From Chromera velia (taxonomy: Eukaryota; Sar; Chromeraceae): 37,500 nucleotides of DNA. Numbering within the stretch: position 1 is the first letter of the stretch; the number at the start of each line of letters is the position of its first letter. Below, in pieces: positions 29,595 through 37,500 of the stretch. The DNA is taken from the NCBI GenBank assembly GCA_018398765.1, contig JAHBMJ010000497.1, forward strand, positions 1 to 37,500, written 5' to 3'. A model generated the notes under the pieces. That model was not told where the DNA came from and did no database searches. It saw nothing but the letters and a program-made list of their open reading frames with translations. The translations under genes were made by a program, and so were the position numbers.

Positions 29595-32500
29595 GTGTGT
29601 GTGTGTGTGTGTGTGTTTCTTTTCTTTCTTTCTTTCTTTCTTTCTTGACGTTGCCTGTTTTTGCGTCCTCTCGATTGTTGTCGGCCGCTGCCTGATCTTG
29701 CCCCCTTCTCTTTCTCTTTCTCTTTCGCTGTGTACCTTTTTTGAATCATCGCCCCTTGATCGATCTTCTCTTGCAGGGTCTGTTGGAACTTGACCCGGAC
29801 AAGCGGTGGAGTGCGAGGCAAGCAGCCCTCCACCCATATATTCTAAATGCAAAGTTTGCTCCTGACTACCAACCACCAGAACAGCCGCGTCTGGAGGAGC
29901 CCGGAGATTCAAGACACAGCAGAAGGGTCAGACACACACACACACACATACACACACACACAGAGGGTGGGGGGGAGGGTGAAAGATGGAGACTGTGCAA
30001 GTTTCGCCCTCGTTTAACTTCAGTGGCATTCCTCCTCCTGAGCGTCGCTCTCGTCTCTCGCTCGCTTTTCCTCCTTCACTTCTGACTGCCTGCCCGCCCT
30101 CCTGAGTGTCATCCTTGTTTGTTTCGTGCAGAGTTCCTTTCTTCCCTCTCACTTTCCACGTTTCACGTTGTTGACTTCACTTGCGAGTTTCGGGATGAGA
30201 CTTCGCTTGCTTTGCTTTCCTTTTTGCAGCGGTCTGAAAGTGAGCATCAACTGCCCGTCTCACACCAGCTCCAACACCAGCAACAGCCGCAGCAGCCCAG
30301 GTCGGCAGCACCCGCCGCAATGATGGTTGGGGTGTTGCCCCTTCCCGGAGGGGAGAGCGGAGATGCAGGGAAGGAGCGGCAGAGCGAGGATCAGTCAGCG
30401 TTCAGAGAAAAAGAGCGCGATCATGACAAACTTGCCCCGTCTCCTCCAGAGGAGGATGCTGTGGGGGGCCGCGACGGGACAGCAGCAACAGCAGCAGATC
30501 TTCAGCCTCAGCCTGATGTTGGGGGTGTGCGTGTCCACAGAAGCCGTGGTGACCTTTTTCCCGGTGCTTCATCTGCACAGCCCATGCAATCGCAGCAGTT
30601 GTCTCCTGGAACTCCTCCGGTCGGAGGACAGAGAGACAGAGACAGAGACAGGGAGGGTGCGGATGGCGGTCACGCTGTCCTGGTACCTGACCCTTCTTCC
30701 AGTGTGGTCAGAAGGCTGCGTGCCCAGGCCCAAGCCCAGGCACAGGCACAGGGTGTTGATAGGCCCAGTCTCCGATCCATCCCAGATTCTCTGATAGTGC
30801 ATGACGATGATGAAGCTGCTTCAATGCTGTTGGAAAATTACATCCGGGGAGGGAGACGGGGGACTCATGCTTGTGGGATTACACGGGCGAGGTCTCAGAC
30901 GCCCAGTGGTGGAAGTAGTGGAGTTCAGAGCCGAGAAAGCGAAAGGGATAGAGAACCCCGGGGGGGGGGGGATCAAGAACCCCTGCTGAGGGTCCGCAGT
31001 GCGTCTCCCACTGTCCACCCTCACCCTCCGTCTCCGCCCAGTGACGGAATCTCAGCGCCAGGGAGTTCGCCTTCCGGGGCCGCTGGCGATTTCTCATCGT
31101 CCTCAGCAGCTGCTGCACCGTCAGTTCCTGTCTCTTCCCAGCTGGATACCATGCGCCCCCATGTACGTGGGGTTGCTGATGGGGGGAGTTTAGGAGATAT
31201 GGTGTCCCCGGTGGGAGCCCTCCACAGAGACTTGGCGCGTGGTCAGCCACAGACGGAAGCGTCACGTCGGCAGGGCGCGCAGGAGACGGCTCAGGTCGAG
31301 CAAGGGCAGCCTGGGGCCCCTGCCCGTACAGAGGTGACCGAGATGCTGTCATGGTATAATCTCTTCAAAGAGATGGCAGTGCAGGTTGTTGCGCTAACCA
31401 GCAACCAATCAGGAGGCACAGACAGACGAGACACGGCTTCCCAACCGCCAGGAAGTGCAGCCACTGCAACCCCCGCAGCGGCAGCACCTCAACGATCCCT
31501 TCTCCGCCCGGGGGGTCCCACAGAAGCAGCAGCAGGGTCTCGATCTGTTGGGGGATCACCTCAGGCCCCTCTTCAGACTCTGACGTGTCTTCAGCCCTCT
31601 TCTTCTTTGCTTGACGATTCATCTCCACTTGGAGACCTCCACCCGCCCCATGCACAGCAGGGAGGGCAGTCTCCCTCAGCCCTTCCCATGACCACCCGCA
31701 CCTCCCTTGTTCCCCATCCGATACAGATCCCAAGGTTGGCCGGCGCCGTTCCTTCTGGAATGGGGGGAAGAGGCGGGTGGCGACTACACGGAGGAGGGGG
31801 GGGTTCGTCTTTGCCTGGGGGTCCCCCCCCACTCCGCACAAACGGAAGCGAACCACCGACTCCGTTGGTCGGCTACCATCCCTCAATGATGGGAGGGGGG
31901 GGGCAAATGGTTCCTCCAGGTGCGGGGGGGGTACAAGCTGGGATGGGGGGGTCTCTTGCCAGGGCCTTTTCCGGCCCGAGCTCCCCCCTGGGGTTATCCC
32001 GTCAGGGTGTGATCGCAGGGCCCGGAACCCCGACAACACCGGGACAAGGGCCGCACGGGCATGGAGGGGCAGGACCCCCGTTGCAGGAGAGAGCAGCTTC
32101 GACTGGGGCTGTTTTTTCGGGTGTCCATGGAGGAGGGGGGGGGGGATCAGCGATGGGGCCGCCTGAGAGTTCCCTTTCTGCTCTTTGGGACACTCATCCA
32201 GAGAGTTACCGCCCCCCCATTTGGGAGCTTGATCGAGAGAATCTGAAGATTTATATCGAATCCAAGAGACCCCCCATGCAACAGGTCTCAGGCTTGACGA
32301 TGCAGAATAGCCACCTGGCACCTTCAGACCAGCCAGGCCCCTCTGGGGGCGGGGGGACGCGTATTCCGGGAGAAACAAGAGACCCCCAAGCTGCTCGTCC
32401 GGATCTCCACTTCTTCTTGCACCCTCCTCGCCCCCATTCCGACTCATTCTCTGCCGGGGGTCCACCCGGAGGGGGTCGGGAACGTTCCCACAGGTCGAGG

Positions 32501-35500
32501 GGGGCGGTTCCCAATTCTCAGGATCCCCTCACTGGCCCGTTGGGGAGTATGGAGGGTCCAGGGGCCATCGGGATGGGTTTCCAAGGGGGGGTGTCGACGG
32601 CATCGAGCCATCCAGGTACTCCTCGAAACAGGAGGGCAAGGGGGGGAAGAGGCAGACGGTCGGGGGGAGGGTACCAAGAAGGTTCAGCAGGGGGGGGACC
32701 GCGGCTGTCGGTTCAGACCGGAAATCCTCAGACACCAGGAGCAGCCTCTCGAGGCTCGGCTCACTCCGATCAGATGATGGCAGGGCACGACCGAGAGAGG
32801 GAGTGGCAGCAGATGGTCTGGCACCATTCAGGCCCTGCTCCCTCGGGCTCAAGCTGGCAGACGCTTGGGCAGCAGCCCCAGTCGCATGGCAGTTTCACTC
32901 CCGGCACGCGGGAGTTGAATCGTTTGGCTCTTCTTGGCCAATTTGGTCGTGATGTGGGGTCAGGGTATCCTCGTTCGACTCACTCTGGTCTGTCTTTGTC
33001 CTCCCCTCTCCGCCCAGGGGCACCCGGGCCTCCGAGTCCCGGGAGTGTGTACACAGCCTCCAATTCGAATCTGATCGCTGGAATGCCCTTCGGAGCTCGT
33101 GCAAGGTTGGCAGCCTCGGGCTCCCTTTCGTTCCTCTCTGTAGGCAGCGGAGGGGGGGGCGTTGCCGCCGGAGGGGCGCAATCCAGCCGTCCTGGGTCAA
33201 GTGAGATAGGTGAGGCTGAGCGTCACGCTGTGCATCAATCATTTGGTCGGAGCCCGGGGGGGGGAGACGGAGATCGAGAGGCGGGTCCGTGGAATGAGTG
33301 GATGTCAGCCAACCGTTCCCATGGGGGTTCGGCTGGGCTTCCGTCTTCTTCTGGACAGCCTGGCCAGAGACAACAGCAGCACTATCACCCTCAACAGTCT
33401 AGTGGCGGGGGAGGGGGTTCTTCTTCTTCTGCGTGGGGGGCCTCTCACGGAGGTGGAGGGGGCGGATATGGGGGGGGATCCAACACGAGAGGAAGTCCCA
33501 AATTTCCTTCTCGGGCGTCCTCTAACAGGGCTACACCTCCCACTCCCCCCCATCCATATCAATCCCATCCAGCACTGTCTCACATCCCCCCTCCCCCCCC
33601 TGCCCCACCTGAAGGCCTTGTCAGGCCGCGAGGGGGAAGCAACAGTAGCGGCTCTTACGGTGGTAAGGTGCATCTTCGTCACAGCCCCCACCAATCGCCT
33701 GCGTCGCCAAGTGCAGGGTCCTCTTGCTCAGATTCGGCAGGAGCAGGAGGGGCGGGGGCAGGGGCGAATCAGCGGCCTTGCTCTGCCGCTGTACACCAAC
33801 AGGCAGCGCGGTCTCCCCAACTGCAACCCGGGAACCTTTCTCAGCAACAGCAGGGAGGACATGGACACTCCCCTTTCGTTGGCCCAGCAGCAGCAGGACA
33901 TAATAATAATTTTGGGTCTCAGGGACGTGCAGCAAGAGGGTCGGGCGGGGGGTTTTCTGTTCCTTCTCAACCGCTCCCACCCCCCGCAGTTCCTTGTGGA
34001 AGCAGTCGGGAGACCCCTCGTTCGACTTCTGCTAATTCGGTCAGTTCGAGATATCTGTTGACCGGCACTCCCGTCTCCCCTTATTTCTCTTTTTCGTTCT
34101 TGCGTGCTTTTCTCTTGTATGCGGTCCTTTTCTCTTCGATAGCTCGACAGCCCAACACAACTCGCTTGCGATCATGGAACTCTCTCTCTCTCTCTCTGCT
34201 TGAAGATACAGCGGGGGCATGCCCTTTCTTTCGCTTTTTTTGTCTGGCGCCCACTCATGATTTTACTTACCCCTTCATCAATTTTTGCGTCGGGTGTTCG
34301 TCTGCTCTTTCCGATCTCCTTTCACCTCTTCCCTTGCTTTCTTCTCTCCGTTCACCCCCTTTCATTCCTCTCTCCTCTTTCTTTTCTTTTGTTTTTTGTC
34401 CGCAGCCGTTCCCCTTCGAAGGCATGGACTCGTCGCAGCAGAGCCAAAACCGGGGACCCTCTCTGCGTTCCCACGCCGCGAGCATGATGTCGAAATCGTC
34501 TCCCTCTTCACAGCAAGGAGGGGGGGGGAGGGCCTCTCTGATGCTGGACCCTGCTGGCGAGGGCTTGTACATCCACACTAGCGCCCATGCAGGTGGAGGG
34601 CACATACACGCTGTGGGAGGACATCCGCAGGGAGGGGGAGGGGCGTCCCGCATGCACTCCCCCCTTTCGACCTCATGTTCCCACACGCAGCCCCCCAGTT
34701 CCCCCACCACGTCAGATCACCAGGGACACGGATTGCTCGAATTTGGACCCAGCAGCACAACCGCAAGCGCAGGCACAGGAGGGAGGTATTCCCAGTCGCA
34801 GGTCCGCACACCCAGCCACGGGTCGCCCGCACTCAGTGGGGGTGCGCCGATCGCACGAAGCAGCCAGCAGGAGGGGGGAAATGTGGGGAGTACTTCTGCA
34901 CAGCAACCCCCGAGTGAATCGGCAGCAGGCTCTGGGACTCCCGGTCTGTATTCACGGGGGTCGATCGGGGGATCAGGAGGAAAGGGTCCACGGAAGCTTT
35001 CCGTCGGCACGGGGTCCTCCGGTGCCGCTGGTGGGGGTGCAGCAGCAGGGATGCAGACAAGCCCTCAGGCTGAATCCGAAGGGATGACGGCAGGAGACGG
35101 CGGGGGGGACTTTCAAGACCTCGGGGCAGGGGCCAGTGCGATCTCCCCCACAGAGGGCAACGCTTCCTCTTCCGTTTCCCCAGCGACACTCCCACAGTCA
35201 CGATCGGGAGCCGACGGGGGGCCATCTCGAGGAGGGGGCCCACGGGGGGATGCGGTAGCTCCTGCTGGCGACAGAGGAGGGCTGACAAAAGGCAATAAGT
35301 TCATGTCTTTCCAGCGTCAGCCGAACAAATCCGACTTCCGAACGATTTACGCCTCCCTTGCCTCCTCAGGTCCAGTCACGGCCCTCCGCCCCGGACCGTC
35401 GCAACCCCCCCAACAGCAGCAGCAGCAGCAAGGGGGCACACAGCAGCAACAGCCCTCCGCCGTCTCATCGGCAGGAGGGGGGACCAACCAGCAGCCGACA

Positions 35501-36004
35501 ACCCCCACTTCCAGCCAGCCTGCTGGAGGCGGGTCAGGGTCCCTCACGAGCGTCGCGTCGCCTTCTTCTGCCGTTCCGTGCATGCCGGTCACCTCTGCAT
35601 GGGGGCAGACACAACCCCAGCAGCCACAGCACCAGCCTGGCATGCAGTCGTCATCACACCGGATGATGTCCCAGCAAGGGCCCCGGCAAGGAGGGATAGA
35701 GTCCCGTGGGTCTGCTTCTTCGACTTCCGACGGGGGCAGTTTCATAGACAGCCTGCCCCTTTCCGCAGCCCCCGCCCCCGCGTCTGCATGGGCGTCTGAA
35801 AAAGACTTCAGGAGTGCAGCAGGGGATCGCGGTATGGGTAGCGGCAGTGGTTCAAGAGAGAGGGACGGGGGCAGTAGGGGATCAACGGGCCAAGCAGCAG
35901 GCGGGTACGGAGGTAGGGGGTCTCACAGACGGACAGACAGAGACAGAGACAGAGAGAAGGACAGTGCAAAGGGAAAGGGGAAGCCGAAAGGTCCTGGTAG
36001 TTAG
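24629..36004 (+). CDS. YAK1: Giant YAK1/DYRK-family protein kinase with ~870-residue insertion in the kinase domain
   Basis: Six exons join in frame to 3172 residues: 24629-26554, 27011-28821, 29152-29374, 29777-29926, 30230-34039 and 34406-36004 (TAG). The YAK1-specific lead-in NPTYNRGMDNQEHDYI precedes the kinase domain. It has GAGTYGQV (119-126), VALKVIKN (Lys148), HCDLKPEN (Asp246), IDFGSA (Asp266) and FTYIQSRFYRSPEVLLG (Tyr280), then GLPYTHKIDVWSLGC. The C-lobe is interrupted after KVPQFF (residue ~354) by acidic, then Gly/Ser/Pro- and Arg-rich sequence. It resumes as FKLKTREEFEQDTRK (to 1246), REPSPRRYRWQVSSLEEL, and GLLELDPDKRWSARQAALHPYI (1321-1342), as in plant and yeast YAK1. About 1800 low-complexity Gly/Ser/Gln/Pro residues follow. 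YAK1 kinases act downstream of TOR/PKA in growth arrest and stress. The start is the first ATG after the in-frame stop at 24575-24577. Exon joins are inferred. Confidence 0.88.
26961..26990. repeat. (GT)15 microsatellite in YAK1-like intron 1
   Basis: A pure GT tract about 20 bp before the acceptor CTGTCTGCAG of the intron 26555-27010. It lies between the likely branch region and the splice site, so length change could affect splicing. Confidence 0.9.
29432..29645. repeat. ~210-bp polypyrimidine (TTCC/TTTC)n tract in YAK1-like intron 3
   Basis: Almost pure CCTT/CTTT units, interrupted once by (GT)n at 29594-29617, within the intron 29375-29776. The antisense frames rich in Lys, Glu and Arg over this stretch are artefacts of the repeat. 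Confidence 0.93.
29932..29962. repeat. (CA)n microsatellite at start of YAK1-like intron 4
   Basis: A CA tract begins six bases after the GT of the donor AGG|GTCAGA (exon end 29926), inside the intron 29927-30229. CA repeats next to donors can act as splicing enhancers in animals; a role here is speculation. Confidence 0.85.
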
Positions 36005-37500
36005 TGATTGCACCGATAGAAAGCGCTCCTTCGTCACCTGTCCTGCTCTGGGAAGGGGTCGGAAGAACGCGGTAGCCTCTGTGCTTGTCCTCTCCTGAGA
36101 TCTCTTCGCAGTCGATCAATTTGTCTTTCTCTGGAAGGAGAAAAGGAAGAAATGAAAGAAGAATCGAGTTCTGTCTGTTGGTCCGTCAACTAGACTCCTT
36201 CCTGCCTGTCTGAGTGCCTGGCAGACTTCCCCCCTCCCAAGTTAATTGCTTTGCCTGTCCGTATGTCCAACCCTTTCTCGACGTGTCAACACCTGATAAT
36301 TCGGCCAACGTGCCTGTACTTTTTCTTCACTGAGATCGCATATAAATATTTCCGTCGTCTCTTCTTCTCTTCCCTTTGTGCTGCAAGCCTCCCTACCTTT
36401 GCGCTTCATTCGATACACTCTGGGTGCTGACTGCCGGGCTGAACGTTCGGCTGGCTGTCGTGTACATATTCTCTTCTCCTCGCACCTTGGAGGGGTGGAT
36501 GGATGGAGTGCTTGCTTGTTTGCTTGCTTGCAATGGAATTAAGGCGACGTGAGCAATGTGATTCATTGCTTTTTTCTTCTTGTTCGTGCTCGCATGATGG
36601 GTCCGGTCCGTCTCTTCGTTCTCTTTCCTTCCTTCCTTCCTTCCTTCCTTCTTTGTCTGCCTGCGTGCATGCACACAGTGTTGCAAGCACGCGTATTTGG
36701 AACGTGCTTTCTCCTGTTGTCTTTTCTTCTTTTCATTCGTTCTCTCTTTGTGGCTGAAGCCGTCAGCGTACAGGGGATGAGGCAGGACGTTTGTGTGCAA
36801 ATCCGCCGAGTCGATCCCCTTTTTTTCGTTTGCTTGCGGATGCATGCGGTGTGACTGTTTTGAATAGACGACTGATTGAAACAAAGTGCTCCGGGTCGTG
36901 GCGCATTTCGTTGACGCTGTTGCTGCCTGTCGGGGCGACCAGGGATCATGTGAGGAGAGGAAAGGAAAGGAAAAAATAGACGCACGCCAAGCAACCCTGG
37001 TTTCCCTTTCCTTTGTTTTTTGGAAGGGCACTTTGGAACGGCACGGATTGGAGTTACGGGAAGGATCCAGACTGGATGGACTTGTACGTCGGTCTGTCTC
37101 TTTGTCAGTCTTTCATGCAAGGCGAGAGGAAAAGAAGGGAAAGGAAATGATTCCAAATGGTGGACGAGGTCAATCAATTTGTGTTTGCGTAGAGGGGAAG
37201 GGAGTGAGGGCATGACGGGGGGAGGGGATCAAATAGAGGGCGTTGAAATGAGAGAGACAGAGAGGGGGAAGCTTGTACGGAGGCATACTTTTTTTTGTGT
37301 TGGACCTGGGTGGAACGCCGTTCGAAAGGGCGTGAGAAGAAAGAGAAATAGGCGGTTGCTTTTTTAAAAATTTGTTTTTTCTGTCTGTCTTTTCTGTTCC
37401 TTAGTTCTTCCTTCCTTTTTCTGGCTGCCCCCCCCTGCCTTTCTTCTAACTTCCCCATTTCCGCTTTCCTGCAGTTGCTACGTCTCTTCTTTCTGTCCGT
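36005..37500. other. 3' flank of the YAK1-like gene, no supported gene
   Basis: About 1.5 kb after the TAG. It has pyrimidine-rich segments including (TTCC)n at about 36,627-36,651, an AT-rich CATATAAATATTT near 36,340, and many short frames on both strands without family resemblance. A strong acceptor-like TTTCCTGCAG ends at about 37,475, which may be an intron end of a gene continuing to the right. The first part is presumably 3' untranslated sequence. Confidence 0.5.

Noticed and set aside
29204-29912. Antisense Lys/Glu/Arg-rich frames (up to 209 codons)
   Set aside because: Products of the polypyrimidine microsatellite in intron 3 of the YAK1-like gene, read on the opposite strand.
31365-32465. 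366-codon minus-strand frame inside exon 5 of the YAK1-like gene
   Set aside because: A shadow of the long GC-rich sense frame. It shows no domain, while the sense frame has phase-consistent exon boundaries and continues the kinase gene.

Overview
This window looks like nuclear DNA from a photosynthetic protist, most plausibly a chromerid alveolate such as Chromera. That placement is inference. It rests on intron-rich genes with GT-AG introns of about 230-590 bp and strong polypyrimidine tracts, on a gene with a bipartite plastid-targeting leader, on two eukaryotic CMGC protein kinases with very long low-complexity tails, on abundant intronic microsatellites, and on a repeat-rich mobile-element block. 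No operons, bacterial genes, rRNA genes or CRISPR arrays are visible, and no tRNA gene was recognised.

Layout. Positions 1-10,400 are mobile-element territory. A 70-bp direct repeat sits at the left edge. Next is an intact minus-strand ORF of 645 codons (815-2752) for an unknown Pro/Gln-rich, single-membrane-span protein. Its first ~160 coding bases and upstream region lie in the left arm of a ~645-bp inverted repeat (arms 2593-3237 and 8234-8879). Between the arms are two decayed genes that both end in a Ulp1/SENP-like (C48) cysteine peptidase domain. Each is broken by a short tandem duplication, and the second also has two TAG stops. A 406-bp near-perfect hairpin touches the right arm. Beyond it are a two-copy 180-bp tandem repeat, a second hairpin-like inverted repeat and an unrecognised ORF remnant. 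Positions 10,380-12,150 are an AT-rich island with no supported gene, followed by simple-sequence DNA.

Positions 12,867-36,004 hold four ordinary genes. A small minus-strand membrane protein (12867-13418) is divergent from a 10-exon plastid-targeted TPR protein (14049-18814). After a convergent intergenic region with a second AT-rich block comes a MOK-type kinase on the minus strand (23683 down to 20613, two exons). It is arranged head to head with a very large YAK1/DYRK-family kinase (24629-36004, six exons, 3172 residues by my splice model). That kinase has ~870 extra residues inserted inside its kinase domain. Positions 36,005-37,500 show no supported gene, though a splice-acceptor-like site near the end suggests another gene starts beyond the window.

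How they work together. MOK (MAK/RCK kinases, linked to cilia in other eukaryotes) and YAK1 (growth and stress signalling) share a 945-bp divergent intergenic region and could be co-expressed. The TPR protein is likely a plastid assembly or scaffold factor. The left block is best read as a non-autonomous or decayed transposon carrying Ulp1-like peptidases; no transposase is visible. All exon boundaries were set by reading frame, splice signals and family resemblance, without alignment tools.
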